NCBI GenBank assembly: GCA_033239525.1
Contig: BSYO01000005.1
Span: 26,753,341-26,817,340, forward strand
DNA length: 64,000 nt
Source of the DNA: Nepenthes gracilis
Lineage: Eukaryota; Streptophyta; Magnoliopsida; Caryophyllales; Nepenthaceae
Direction: 5' to 3'
Position 1 is the stretch's first letter. Every line of letters begins with the position of its first letter. The notes beneath the pieces are model-generated. The model ran no database searches. It had not been told where the DNA came from and saw nothing but the letters and a program-made list of their open reading frames with translations. Shown here one piece after another: positions 1 through 13,200 of this stretch. Position numbers and translations under genes: made by a program.

Positions 1-557
1 GGTATCTTTTAAGGAAAGCAAATATTAGTGTTGATAATTTGATGTTGGAAGTCTTTAGATTTGAGATGTTTTCGATACTTCATAGGAGTTGTATTCGGAG
101 TATAGAGGCTTCAAAATCATGAGATGATAAATCCTTAAGGTACCATTTCATGGTTATCAGAACGACAAGGATTCTAAATGTTTGGATAATTGTGAATTAA
201 CTATTGAGGATGGCTCATTTATTATGAATTCGGATAGCACGATTGGATTGAATAAGTTGACTTATTGGTGTGCCAATGAGGTGATAAGTTGCTAAATATT
301 CAAGTTTGAGGTGATAAGTTGCTAAATATTCAAGTTTGAGGTTTTGGTAATAACTTGAGATTGTATCGAAATTTTTGGGATAATTGTTTCAATTGTATTT
401 TTTAGGTTGGATGTAATATGAGGATTATAGGTTCTGCTTTAGGTATATCGATATTTTTAAAATTTTCTTGGGTCTATAGCGACTGTGTAACCTAAATGTC
501 TGATATAAATCAATGGATAAGACTTGTAAGTTGATTTTAATGTACAAATAAATAGTC
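1..557. other. Unresolved AT-rich DNA
   Basis: No ORF or exon could be supported. A short direct repeat (about 26 bases, starting gaggtgataagttgctaaat) occurs twice around 278-340. Phrases such as 'atggctcatttattatg' faintly resemble the sub-repeats of the LTR family found elsewhere in the window, but not well enough for a call. Confidence 0.4.
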
Positions 558-640
558 AATCAGAGTAGCGCAGCGGTAACGTGTGGCCTATAGCCAGAGA
601 TTTTGGAATAGGATTGAGGATCCAAGTGAACAATCTTTTT
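558..640 (+). other. tRNA-iMet-like fragment (pseudo-tRNA or tRNA-derived repeat)
   Basis: The first ~27 bases (558-584) follow the 5' half of plant initiator tRNA-Met closely, including the box A region around agcgcagcggtaacgtg. The anticodon arm (cctatagcc) replaces the expected CCCATAACC-like loop, and the T arm is only weakly recognisable (ggattgagg). The 3' half cannot fold into a standard acceptor stem. It is therefore not a functional tRNA gene; it may be a decayed pseudogene or the head of a tRNA-derived repeat. Confidence 0.4.
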
Positions 641-1199
641 GAGGCTTAGAATGAATTGAAATAGGAATTGAAGTTAAGAGAAACCCTAACCCGCACCCTC
701 CTTCGATTTTGTCAGTATCCTTTGAGATTTATGTATAATTTAGTTTTGGAATCTTAGAACCCTAACTTATAGATGCGGGTACTCTGAAAATTTGGCATTT
801 ATATACATACATTTTGCATATGTTAATTTTATGTGTTCCGGGATTATTGTCGGACGTGAATAGCGATATTTACCCGTATGTATATTATATTTGTTTTCTT
901 GTATATACTTCGAAAATTATGTTGCATGTATTTGAAAAAGGATTTGTTGTCCGAAACTCTAAAGTTATGTCTGGTACTTTGTGATAAGAATTTCTTACTT
1001 GTTCTAAATTTTATGATGATTTATGCATGAAATTGAAAGCATGTGAGTACATGAAACTCATACAAAAATGATTATTTGTATTCGTGTCAAAGAATTATGA
1101 AAATTAGATAAGTATACGAAGAGAATGCCACAATTTGATATGTTTATGATTCATTCTTCCGGAGTGAGAACTTTGTATAAGAAATTTGGTGAATTTTTC

Positions 1200-1380
1200 C
1201 TTACGGTACGTTTGGTTGTTGGAATAGAATTAGGTGTGAATAGAATAGTTATTCCAGGGAATAGAAAAAGATGGAAATAGAGTTGAAATTGTTATTCTTA
1301 TATTTGGTTGTTGGAATAGAATAAGGTAAAAATTAATATTCCATTGTTTAATTTGTAGAATAGTATGAGGAATAAGGTGG
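1200..1380. repeat. MITE-like stretch (ggtacgtttggttgttggaa type)
   Basis: The motif tttggttgttggaatagaat occurs at 1211-1230 and, nearly intact, at 1303-1321, with several 'ggaatag' and 'attcc' words between. This vocabulary is common in short non-autonomous plant DNA transposons. No clean terminal inverted repeat or target duplication could be fixed, so class and borders are unsure. Confidence 0.35.
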
Positions 1381-1382
1381 GA

Positions 1383-1386
<4 letters not shown>

Positions 1387-1424
<38 letters not shown>

Positions 1425-1462
1425 TCTTCTAAATAATAATAATAAATATAATAATAATAATA

Positions 1463-1500
<38 letters not shown>

Positions 1501-1664
1501 TAATTAATAATACCTAATAATTAATAATAATAATAATAATAAACATAATAATAATAATAAAATAAAAATAATAACAATATGTAATAATATAATAACATTT
1601 AATAAATAATAAAAATAATAAATATAATAATAACAATAATAATAATATCTAATAATAATAATAC

Positions 1665-1720
<56 letters not shown>

Positions 1721-1743
1721 TGTAATAATAATAATAATACATA

Positions 1744-1784
<41 letters not shown>

Positions 1785-1830
1785 CTAACAAATAATAATA
1801 ATAATAATAATTATAATTATAAAACAATAA
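1387..1830. repeat. Long (AAT)n microsatellite
   Basis: About 440 bases consist almost entirely of AAT/ATA units, broken by short interruptions. Read on the minus strand it gives a long isoleucine/tyrosine/leucine open frame, which is a composition artefact and not a gene. Confidence 0.95.
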
Positions 1831-1929
1831 AAAATATGATGAAATTGTTATTCTATGATAAGAATTTCTTACTTGTTCTAAATATGATTTATTCATGAAT
1901 TGAAAGCATGTGATAACTCATACAAATTA

Positions 1930-2970
1930 TCTCGTATCCTATCGGAAGAATTGATACAAATCCCGGCAATTTTTTTTGTGATTCCAATTATTTGCAACCA
2001 AATTTACACTTTCCTTAAAGAATAAGTAATTGTTAAATTTGGACATGAATTTATATTTTGATGGTAGTATTCCAAGAATAAGGATATTACAGCCAGAATC
2101 AAAAATTGCCCCGAGTCACTATATGCTATGATGGCTTAAGAATAAGGATTATTGACCCAATATATCCAAGATTATAGTTATACCGTCTACCATGGAACGT
2201 AAAAATTTGAGGTTCATGGTTGTCCCTTAGATCATGTGGATTAACATGATCCTTTCAACAATTTGTCTACTCTACTAATTGGTAAAGCCTATTAGTCCTA
2301 GTCCACAAAGATAAAGAAGTTTCTACATGTTTTAGAATCTAAATGAATTAAAAATAAATCGTAAAAGCAAAATGAGTTCCGAAAAGTATATTTGATCATG
2401 TTTTATATTTATACATTTATATTATATTCCTATATCCCTCATTTGTTTTATTTTGAATATATTATTTACTGTCATTGATTACATTGTGCATTTTGAGGAT
2501 CAGGCTCACTTTGCTATTTCCTTGCATTTAAATAAGTACGAGCTTATACCTAATTAGGCGAAGTAAATGATTAAAAGTCGGTTAGGCATGAAGACCTTAG
2601 AGGATGATCTTATAGATTTAGATTTTATAAATTTGTACCTTATGGCATACTTTTATATATTTTTATGGACATGTACTTGTATGTGGATGATGGACAGATA
2701 GTTTAGTTTTTGTTGTGCATGTGATGGATATATATGCTTCTGCATGATTATTGTAGTTTGTATTTTGGTACCTAATGGCATCTTCCTGTCGGACATTGTG
2801 TTCGAAAATATGACGTTGGAGCCACGAATATATTATGACTATATGGGTCCTATGTTGTAAATATTTTGTTAGAAATTTGTATACTGTATGGGATTTTGTA
2901 TAGGTTTATATCAGTTTGATGGCCGTTTTTGAACCTAAACTTTGCAGGATTCCGATTAGGATTTTTGGAG
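1930..2970. other. Unresolved AT-rich DNA
   Basis: No exon, ORF or repeat end could be recognised. If the LTR fragment ending at 3,734 were full length like its relative at 7,094-8,311, it would start near 2,517, but no similarity to that LTR's outer end is visible here. Confidence 0.4.
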
Positions 2971-2974
2971 TCGT

Positions 2975-3734
2975 CATAATACTCGATTGGAATGGCTCAC
3001 TAGGGGTGCACTAGGCGAGTGACTCACTAGAAGTGTACTGGGTTAGAGTCGCTCACTACGGGTGTATTTGGTGAATGGCTCATTAGGGGTGCACTCAATT
3101 GGAGTAACTCACTAAGGATGCATTCAACTCGAGTAAAGAGAGAAATATGTGTTAAAGAGCTTAGTTATCTCCTCGACTCCCAAAAGGTCTCTTCTAAAAA
3201 AAGAGGCCTCCCCAAAAAAGGGGCCCCTACTTTATGAAGGTGAGGAATATTTGTAATACATCGTGGAGAAGGATATGACGCCAAAGCTTATGACAGGCGT
3301 CCTGTCTGGATTCGCCAACCGAAGGGATGTTGATAGGAACCGCTGTCATCAGTTGTCGCTTTGCGATCGTAAGGTGGCAGTGAATGGTCCTTTTCACTCG
3401 TTTGTCAGATAGCCGCGACGATGGCTACAGGCAAAGCCTAGATACGCGTGTTCTAACAGTTGTATCTGCATACTCTATCTACTCTGTTGGCCACCTGGTC
3501 GAGAGGCTTTTTGATTGGATCGTCCACTTGTGTTGTCGGCTGGGCCATTGACGCTTGTCCCCTTGGCCCATTGCTCCCTAGGCCTCATCTTAGTCGTAAA
3601 AGTTGTGACTAGGTTGGGCAGGATCGGTCTCCTTCCAAGAGCTTCAATCACTACTCATTGGGCCCTCACTCTTTCCTGCACGTTGACGATTAGGCCCATT
3701 GCTGGACCGGTCCACTATACTACTCAACCCATCA
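2975..3734 (-). mobile_element. LTR fragment, TGATG...CATCA family, minus orientation
   Basis: Read on the minus strand it starts TGATGGGTTGAG at 3,734. It is clearly the inverted counterpart of the solo LTR at 7,094-8,311: both share the 'gtgaggaatatttgtaata' block (here 3,240-3,258), GC-rich parts with many 'gggcc' words, and a block of degenerate ~33 bp repeats built on 'ggctcactaggggtgcactc' (2,990-3,130). Outside the 3,734 end is a short oligo-A/T stretch that could be a polypurine-tract remnant, which would make this the 3' LTR of a lost minus-strand element. The other end is not defined. Confidence 0.6.
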
Positions 3735-6700
3735 CTACCATGTTTTTTTTTCTATGGTACAGGTTAATAAATGCTCGATGTGTTTGCTAAATTCAAATAA
3801 TAAATTCTAAAACATGTCCAAATATATATAGTTCTTCACCTTTTTACATAGTCTTTTAATCTACAGACGTAAGGGCAGATACCTAATTCCATTCACAAAT
3901 TCATCGTCATCGTTCACTAGGTGACAACTCAAAATGCAGCTCTCACAGCTCCTCTTGCCGCCTCCTATCACATCTGCGCTGCCTCACCATTGCCATTGAA
4001 GTACATGCTTACTTGCTACATATTCATGAAACGTGAGCAAAATTTTTTTAAAAAAGAGAAAGAAATAAAGAAAGGTAGAGCTTGTAACGATCTCTACTAT
4101 CCATTTCCTAAACTTTTAATCTTGATTATTAAATGTGTAAAAAATATTAAAAATCTATAACATTTCAATTGCGTCATACAAATGGAAAAGGGGACGAGGA
4201 AGAAATATACCTGAATGACCCAAAAGCTGATCACTGATTCAAGGCAGAAGAGTCCAAATCCAATGAAGTAGAATATCTGTGTAGAAAAAGGCAGTCATCA
4301 GTATATTTCCACCTTATTCCAATTACCTCCTCCTTCAGCAATCGTGTTGGCATTCTAACCTCATTCCCAAAGGTCATCTTTATTCTCCATGCAAACTAAA
4401 CAGCATAATATTTATTCCTACAGTATTGTTAGTAATATTAATTTCATTCTTAATTTATTTCATTTCAACACTTACCCGTAGGGGTGGCCCTCCGTAACCG
4501 TAGATACTGCGCCCCTATATCCCCAAACCATGGCATAGGAGGCATGTATCCACGGTCTCTTGGACATCAACAGGTCTCACCAGCATGAATTCTCAAGTTC
4601 ACATTGACATATTTGCCTCTCATTGGCAAATATTTGTTGGCAATGAACTGAGGAAATTCATCCTACTAGTACAATTTAAGTAACAGCAGAATCGAACAAC
4701 AAAATATCAAGATGGAACATACCCCAACTATGGCATGATCATCCACAAGATCTATGGCTGGAAGTATTCCCCTGTCAAGATTCACAAAAAGAAAAAAAAA
4801 ATGTCAATATCAAAGAGACTCCTTTCTATGTGGGATCGCCACAATGACAAATTCATTATTTAATGTATGAAACTGGATCCCATTTCTCCCCATTAAGAAG
4901 ATAATGAAAAGATACCATCCTATATTGTCATCAAATGCGAACATCAACAACCCGAAGCAGCACCAAATATGACAAAATCAATTCTACACATTTCTTCTTT
5001 AGGCTTTTTTCTGTGGTTTTTTTTTTTTTTTTTTTGGAGGGGGAGCCAACTTCACGCAGGGAGAGAAGGCTTAGCTTAGTCGGATTTTGCTTGGTTTGAT
5101 TTCAATTAATTACCACTTATCATATAATCTGAATACAATGAAGTACTTACGCAAGAGATTTCCCTTTAAAAACAATAGGAGGAGAAACTGCAGCAAATAT
5201 ACAAAAGCCGATGTGTAGCTGAAAACAAGAATTAAGACAAAAAAGAAACAAGTTTAAGTAACCTTGACAAGTGTTCAAAAGACAGAAATCAACCACAAGA
5301 ATATGTGAGTTTACCAAATAGAGATTAAAGAACCTTTCAAAGTTCACAGCACTATCTTTCCTACAAGAAGGTCAACAGTATATTGTCATCTCAATTATCT
5401 TAAAAATTTTTAACAAGCATATTCTAATTCCTAAAATACTACAAAGCACTACCTGAAGGCCTGATAAAGGGGACGATACCATAACACATAAGCTCCAGGG
5501 ACCCCAGATATGAAGTAGATAATTGCAAGGAACCAGATAATTACAGCTACAAGAAATGACATTTCAGATCAATTTAAAAGGCAGTAACACCAAAAATCAT
5601 ACATAAAAGGAATATATATTATTGTGAGCACAAACAACATTAACAGAACCAACCAGCTCCTCTGATCCAAGCTGCAGTAACCGCTATAATATTCCAAGTA
5701 AGGCACAGCGTCAATCCTGCATGCAGCTGACTACAGTAAATCTAAACACAGACGATTCGGAGAGGCTTACAGAAACATAGGTAAAATGATTTAGTTGATG
5801 GCTCTAATCAAAGCATCTTACAGAGATATGTACATAACAAAGCAAGGCAACATACTCAAGTACAAGTAACAGCAAGTGAAATGCCCTAAATCCAGAAGCA
5901 TATAAGACTGCCAACTATTCTTAAAAAAAATTATAATAGCTCCTAGAAAGGAAACAAATGTGTAATAGTACCGATACTTATCAAGCCCTCACAACAATGA
6001 GGCACATTTACCCAGCTTTTAGGAAACTAGCAAGACAATCCAAAATGACAAATGATCAAGCACTCATCAAGCCTCCTGCAACTAGTGGAGTACTAACCAA
6101 CTCAGAAGAAGTGATCATGACAGAATTGCAGCAAAGCTTTGTTATAGTCCTTTGAACAAAGATTATGAAGTTGAACAATATCATGTACCACAATGATGAT
6201 AATGATAGGATAAGCTTGCTCGATAAGATCCCAACATTCTTCTAGCCCTAATGCTGAAGCGTGCTCCTTACCAACAACATTTCAGAAAAAGAACCCAAAA
6301 AATAAAGAGAACGAATATTTGTTTTTCATGGATTTTTACTTCTCCACTATTTTGACAATGTAGACGCTGTTGGGAACACAACAAAATTCCAATAACCCAA
6401 TTAAGTATTCTTGTTCATAAAGTGCCTCAGATTTCCAAACTGCAGATAGACAAAGCATATTGTTTGCAGAGATATGTTAGCAGTATTACTAGCAGGGCCG
6501 AGTGTGTGCCTGAATGTGTTGATTGTACCTTTGTCTTTAACAAAGATACAACCGAATGAGACAATAAATTTCCCAACTTGACAGTCAAGAAATTTGTCCA
6601 AACAAAGTTATGAAACAGAAAAAAAACCACAAGAGTCTGTTGCATTTGCAGACATTTTTTGTTGGCGCAAACAAAAAAATGAAATTGAAATAAAGAACTT

Positions 6701-7093
6701 CCAAACAATCTAAAAATTGATAACACACCTAGCAATGTCATAAAGGCAACAAACTGTAATCTCCGAAGATGAATCGGTATTTCATTTGCAATGTCATGAT
6801 GAATTATCGGGAAAAATGATGGCCAATTCTTCTCCTCGAGAACTATTCCAGCTGCAGTGTGGAAGTAATAATTGATTTAAATTCATGGCAAATATATGAA
6901 CTAAATTCTGAAAGAACTGAATAGCAGAAACGTCAGAAAAGCACCAGTAAATAAGATAACGAGTGCAGGATATCTAAAATGAGCCCCAATAATACTCCCA
7001 CATTCTTCAAGAAGCAAAATAAAAGAAAAGAAAATATATAGAAAGATAACGATGCCAACTATAGCGAAAGCCTTTCATGGGCGAATGACAAAC

Positions 7094-8311
7094 TGATGGG
7101 TCCCATAGTATAGTGGGCCAGTTCAGTGACGGGCCCAACCGTCAGCATGCAAAGAAGAGCAAGGGCCCAACGAGCAGCGATCAAGGCCCTTGGAAGGAGA
7201 TCAATCTAGCCCAACTCAGTTACCATTACAACAACAAAGATGAGGCCCAGGGAGCAATGGGCCAATGGGACAAGCGTCAACAGTCCAACCGGCAACGTAA
7301 ATAGACGAACCAATCGGGAAAGCTCTCAGCTAGGTAGCTAACCGAGCGGACAGAGCATGTGCATGCAGCGGTCAGAACAGGTGTATGTAGGCGCCACATG
7401 TAGCCGTCGCCACAGCAGTTTGACGAACGAACTGAGAGGGCCACTCGCGGCCACCTCACAATCGCAAGGCGACAACTGAGAACAGTGGCTTTTGTTAGCA
7501 CCCCAATAGCCGGCCAATCCTAGCCAAACACCAGTCACAGGCCATGGCGCCAAAGCCTCCTTTACAGAGTATTACAAATATTCCTCACCATTTCAAAGTG
7601 AAGGGGGATCTCTCTTTTTTTTGGGCACAAATAGAGAGTTTCGGGAGCATAAAAACGGGGGGACTTTTGATCACAAAGGATCAATCAATCCTCTGCTGAA
7701 GCTATCATCAAGCAAGATGCAAGAGCTCAGGAAGAACCAAGCTCTATTCTGCTATACAGCCTTTTCTCTCCATACCTAGTGAGCCATTCACCGAGTGCCA
7801 CATATCGGAGCCCAATCCTCTACCACTTTAAGCCGCTTCCTGTCAAGTGCCACCTAGTGAGCCGCTCCAAATCGAGTGCCTCATACCCTTCTCCCCTTAG
7901 TGAGCTACTCACTGAGTGCATCTCTAATGAGCCACTTCAATTGAGTGCCTTTTAGTGAGCCACTCATCAAGTGCCACATATTGGAACCTAGTCTTCCATC
8001 TCTCAAAGCCGCTCATTGGCGAGCGCATATAGGAGCCTAATATTCCTCTTACATCCCCACATAAATGCAATTCTACATTCACTCACATCCTCCTTACATC
8101 TTTCCATTTTCTGAGAAAGATTTCTGACTTGAACATTGGAGGATAAACCAGGGAATGAGTTCCATCAATCCTCTTACCTCTTATTTATTGTTTATGGTGT
8201 ACAGGTTCCAAGTTAACAAAGACGAAAACTGGATCCGCTCCAATTCGACCGACAGTGAAAGATTGAGTGGCTTCTTAATTCATACCACTACCCAAATCTT
8301 GAGACGCATCA
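7094..8311 (+). mobile_element. Solo LTR inserted in SCAMP-A intron 5
   Basis: The insertion is defined by comparison with SCAMP-B, where the flanks are contiguous near 24,990. It begins TGATGGGTCCC and ends GACGCATCA, 1,218 bp, flanked by caaac (7,089-7,093) and caaat (8,312-8,316), a 5 bp target duplication with one transition. There is no internal retroviral-type coding sequence, so it is a solo LTR. It carries degenerate repeats of 'agtgagccactca...gagtgcc' type at 7,780-8,030 and a TATA-like gcataaaaac near 7,648. The family is the one seen at both ends of the Tat-like composite at 53-62.5 kb, which assigns it to Ty3/Tat by association. Confidence 0.75.
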
Positions 8312-8742
8312 CAAATAAAATATTTTCACTTGCTACCCCACAAATAAAAAAATTAAAAAATAAAAAGATGAGACATCCCAATGCCATAAAGGTAATCAAT
8401 GAAACAGAGGTACAAGGTTTAACAGATGAGAATTTACCTCGTGCTGCAGCCTCTTCTTTCCTTCTGACTTCCTGCATGGCATTAATAATGCTGATCAAAA
8501 GGGAAGCACACTACGCTAGATGTTTTAAGCATAATATGTACCCATTTATGGCATCAAACACGTGACATGGCTGATTTAATCCTAACGCAGGCACACACGC
8601 ATGAGTACTAGAATGGATGGGACTCCGGGAGAGAATCAAGCACAAAGGAAACACCCCAATCTTAACGGCAATGTAAGAGATTATTACTATCACAAACTTA
8701 TTCTGTATTTCAGTTGCAAAGAGGGTTCTTGATGGCTATTAT

Positions 8743-10201
8743 TGTTGGGATCACTCCCGTGTAGGAAAATGCCGAAGTGGAAAATGCCGGAGTGAAAAAT
8801 ACCGGATTGTATTTTCTAGAATGGAATGGCAGATTTACCGGTTTGGTTTTACTAGTATGGTTTTACCGGTATAATTTTACAAGTTTGGTTTTATCGGTTT
8901 GGTTTTACCGGTATGCTTTTTTCCTGAAATAGTTTTTCTGGAATGCTTTTTCTGGAATAGATTTCCAGAATGGAAAAGGCTGGAATGGATAAAGGCCAGA
9001 ATGTAATGGCCAGGAATGAAATTGACCGATATGGAATTTTCGGAATGGAAATTCTTGAATGCAGTTTGCCGGTTTGAATTTTTAAGGTCCAAGGACTCTA
9101 AAGCAGAAATCCGAGGATTTTGGTCAACGCCTAGGAACTATAACTGAAAAGTTAGTCACCTACAACATCTGCGCAATCAGGTTTTTTAAAAAGGAAGTTG
9201 ACTCTAAGAGCTGACAGCTGATTGGTTGAATAGGTCAACTTCTCTAGATAGAAGTATAACCGGTTTGGATTTACCGGTATGGTTTTATAGGTTTGGTTTT
9301 ACCAGTATGGAAGGTCAGTGTGGTTTTGACTGGTATGCTTTTCTTCGAAATAATTTTTCCGAAATGCTTTTCCAAAATGAATTTTTGGAATGGAAATTGA
9401 AGGAATAAATATTGGCCAAAATGGTTGGAATTTCCAGAATGGATGGAATTTTCGGAATGGTTGAAAATTCTGGAATGCAGAAGGCCGGAATGGAATGTCT
9501 AGGAATGAAATTGACTAGTATGGAATTTCTGAAATGGAAATTCCAGAATGCAGTTGGTCGATTTGAAGTTTTATGGTCCGAGGACTCTAAAGCGAAAGTT
9601 CGAGGATTTTTGTCAATACCTGGGAACTATAATTGAAAAGTTGGTCACCTATAACATCTGCGCAATCAGCTGTTTTAGAAATAAAGTTGACTCTTAGAGC
9701 TAGCAGCTGATTAGTTGAGAAAGTCAACTCCTCCCGATAGAATGGCGCTTAATAGAGTAGGTTGTAGAGTTGGCGGCAGGTTTTGCACACATTCAACTTG
9801 CCTACTGGGTAGGCAACGACCAGGACAAATTTGCATATATATATATGCATATTGGGCATGCAAGCAAAAAAAAAAGAGAAATGAGAAAGAGAAAAACTTA
9901 GGAGAGATCAAGGAGTAGCCAGACTTTACTTTTGTATTTTTACTCTTATTTTTTGTTCTCAACTTTTAAAGGGCTTCTGTAGCAAAAAAAAAAAAAGGAA
10001 TTTCTGTAACCATATTCACGTAGTAAAATTTATTTGTAGACTAAGTGTCTTGTGGTTTTTTGTTCTTATTTTAGAAAAGGGCTTTCCACGTAAAAATTTG
10101 GTGTGTCGTTGCTCTTTTTCTTACATTCCTCTATCGTGTTTGTTTGAGCATATCATTCCTACTTGACCCTTTTTATCCGACTAGTCATTATCTTCCCTAC
10201 A
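8743..10201 (+). repeat. 5' LTR of the Copia element, with internal duplication
   Basis: It runs from TGTTGGGATCACTCC to CTTCCCTACA and is followed two bases later by the primer site. It is 1,459 bp against 974 bp for the 3' LTR. The excess is an internal tandem duplication of roughly 485 bp: the block from the ggtttggttttaccggtatg region through 'acaacatctgcgcaatcag' and 'cagctgattggttga' appears twice (about 8,820-9,235 and 9,250-9,725). The LTR is rich in short 'ccggaatgg' words. Confidence 0.9.
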
Positions 10202-10203
10202 AG

Positions 10204-10216
10204 TGGTATCAGAGAC
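10204..10216 (+). other. Primer binding site (tRNA-iMet type)
   Basis: TGGTATCAGAGAC, two bases downstream of the 5' LTR end, is the standard plant Copia primer site complementary to the 3' end of initiator tRNA-Met. Confidence 0.9.
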
Positions 10217-10230
10217 TGGTTGTTAGTGTC

Positions 10231-13200
10231 AGAATTAATGAGGTCGAAAATAGGATGATTTGTCTCAATAGTACAAACTATGACACTTGGCAGAGCAAGA
10301 TATCAGACCTATTGCTTGTCAAGTCGATACATCTTCCGATGTTCGCCACTCAAAAGCTTGAGGCGAAATCAGAAGATGACTAGTCTCTTGAGAATAGGCA
10401 GGTGTGCGGTTATATACAACATTTTGTAGATTATAATATGTACAACCATATTATGAGTGAAACAAATACCAAAACGTTGTGGGAGAAGCTGGAGACTCTT
10501 TATGCCTCCAAAACTAACAACAACAAGTTGTATCACCTGATGAAATCAATGCAGGTGCGATATAAGGACGGCTTGTCCGTTGTAGATCACTTGAACGAGT
10601 TTCAAGGATGTGTGGACCGGTTAAATGGCATGGGTGTTAAATTTGAGGACCAAGTGCTAGGTCTGTGGCTCTTAATAGCCCTGCCTGACTTATGGGAGGT
10701 GATTCGAATCATCATTGCCAACACTACTCCAAATGGCGTTGTGACGCTAGAGATAGCCAAAGAATCTATGCTGAACGAGGAAATGAGACGACGGTCACAA
10801 GGGACCTCTATCTCTCAGCACTCCGAGGTACTTGTAACTGAGTCACGAGGAAGGAGCAGAGGGAGCAGTCCAAAGTTTGGAGAAAAGGGCCGGAGCAAGT
10901 CCCGATCAATGTTTCAAAATATAGAGTGCCATTATTGTGAAAAGAAATGCCATATTAAGAAATACTGTTATAAATGGAAGCGCGATAATAATGGAGATGG
11001 TAAGGAGAATAAAGTTGAAAAAGGACGAGGTGAGAAAAAAGCCTCAATCTCAGTTGTAATTGAGGGTGACCTCCTGCTGACCTGTGAAACGGATGATGTG
11101 TTAAACCTGACCAACCACGACTCCAATTGGGTAGTGGATATAGGGGCCTCACTCCATGTCACATCCAGAAGGGGATTGTTCTCGTCTTACTCTCCGGGAG
11201 ATTTTGGAGTGTTAAGAATGGAAAACGAAGGAACATCTCAGGTTACTGTCAGAAGTGACATATCACTTGTCACCAGCAATGGGACCTAATTGCTTTTAAA
11301 GGACGTTCGTCACGTTCCTGACATCCGGGTGAATATAATTTTAACCGGCAGACTGGATGATGAAGGGTTTTGCAGTACTTTCTATGAAGGAGTATGGAAG
11401 TTGACCAGAGGATCTCTGGTTATTGCACGTGGAGAAAAGGCCTCCGGCCTATATATGGTAAAAGCATCTACTGCGGCCGAAGAAATTCATATGACGAGTA
11501 AGGAGTCCTCGGACTTGTGGTGTCGCCAGCTCAGTCATATGAGTGAGAAGGGATTGAATAATCTGGCCTAAAAGGACCTTCTTCAAGGCATTAACGAGGC
11601 CAAGCTGAAAACCTGCCCACATTGCCTGGCAGGAAAACAACGACGAGTTATATTTCAAGGAGACTCGTCTGATAAAAAGGCTGAAGTACTTGAGCTGGTA
11701 CATACAAATGTGTGCGGTCCTTTTAAAAAAAAATCTTTTGGAGGAGCACAATACTTCGTATTGTTTATTGATGATTGTTCAAAGAAGGTATGGATTTACC
11801 TTCTCAAGATGAAGGATCAAGTTCCCGGCATTTTTCAGCATTTTCATGCTCTTGTGGAGAGACAGATAGGGAAGAAACTAAAATGCAATCGAAGTGATAA
11901 CGGTGGCGAGTATCTCGGAGCCTTTGATGCATATTGTCAGACTCATGGCATCTAGCACGAAAGAGCGCCCCCGAAGACACCAAAATTAAACGGGGTGGCA
12001 GAATGCATTAATCAACACTAATGGAGAGAGTTTGAAGTGTATTGTTTGAGGCCAAGCTACCTGGTATATTTTGGGAGGAAGCATTAAAAACAACAGCCTA
12101 TATTATCAACAGGTCGCCAAGTAGACCTTTGAATGGCGATGTTCCTGAACAAGTATGGTCTGGTAGGAAGGTATCCAACGACCATCTTCGAGTGTTCGGA
12201 TGCAGGGCCTTCATCCATATTCCAAAGGACGAAAGGAGCAAATTGGAGTCGAAGTCGAAGGAATGCATCTTCCTTGGCTATGGGGAAGATGAGTTTGGAT
12301 ACCGGTTGCATGATCCCGTTGAGAAAAAGCTCGTCCGGTTTAGAGATGTTGTATACTTCGAGAATGAGACCATTGTAGACGTCGGAAAAGAGAAGGCATT
12401 GTTTGACACCGGTCGGACAGACAAGATAAGTGCTGATGTTGTCCGATTGGCACACAGTGAGGTCAATGTCCCAGGAGTGGCCGAGAAGGATGATGAAGCT
12501 ATCACGGCACCAGATGAAGACGAGGATGACCTCACTCCTCAGCCAGCTAAGGAAGTTGCTGTCCGTAGATCCTCAAGAGACCGAAAGCCCTCCGTCCGAC
12601 TGTCATCTTGTGAGTATGTGTTACTCACTAATGGAGGAGAACCTAAAAATTTTGAGAAAACCATGGAGGATGAGTACAAGGAAAAATGATTAGAAGTTAT
12701 AAATGATGAGATGGGTTTGTTGTATGAGAGCCATACATTCGAAGGACTAAACTGTCCAAGGGGAAGAGAGCCCTAAAGAACAAATGCGTCTTCCATTTGA
12801 ATACCAAGGAAGGTACCTCCCAACCAAGGTACAAGGCAGGGTTGGTGGTGAAGGGCTTCAACCAGCGCAAAGGGATTGACTTTGATAAAATTTTTGCCCC
12901 AATTATAAAAATGTCCTCTATACGGGAAGTGCTTGTTGTCCTAGATTTATAGGTAGAGTAGCTAGATGTCCAGACAGCATTCTTCCACGGTGACCTTGAG
13001 GAGGAAATCTATATGGAGCAATCAGAGGGATTTCAGGCCAAGGGGAAAGAATGACTGGTGTGTCGTCTGAGAAAGAGTCTGTACGAATTGAAATAAGCTC
13101 CACGACAATGGTATAAGAAGTTTGAGTCTGTTATGGTAGATCAAGAATACGAAAAGGCTACTTCGGACCATTGCATCTTTGTTCAAAGGTTTTCAGAAAA

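Larger units (their letters stand above)
982..1927. repeat. Direct repeat pair flanking a microsatellite-bearing insertion
   Basis: A 28-base sequence beginning tgataagaatttcttac is present exactly at 982-1009 and again at 1856-1883. Similarity continues imperfectly to about 1066 and 1927 (gattta-tcatgaa-ttgaaagcatgtg). The DNA between the copies holds a MITE-like stretch and the AAT microsatellite. This looks like a local duplication around, or caused by, an insertion. Confidence 0.6.

Noticed and set aside
682..694. Telomere-like aaaccctaaccc
   Set aside because: Less than two units and isolated; expected by chance.
1504..1896. 130-codon open frame, minus strand
   Set aside because: It translates the AAT microsatellite into isoleucine and tyrosine runs; pure composition effect.
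8155..8565. 136-codon open frame, plus strand
   Set aside because: It spans the solo LTR end and SCAMP-A exon 5 in antisense; a chance frame.
12084..12693. Several overlapping frames (123, 87, 85, 81 codons)
   Set aside because: Shadows of the Copia integrase-RT linker, which is read in the 12,042-12,689 plus frame.
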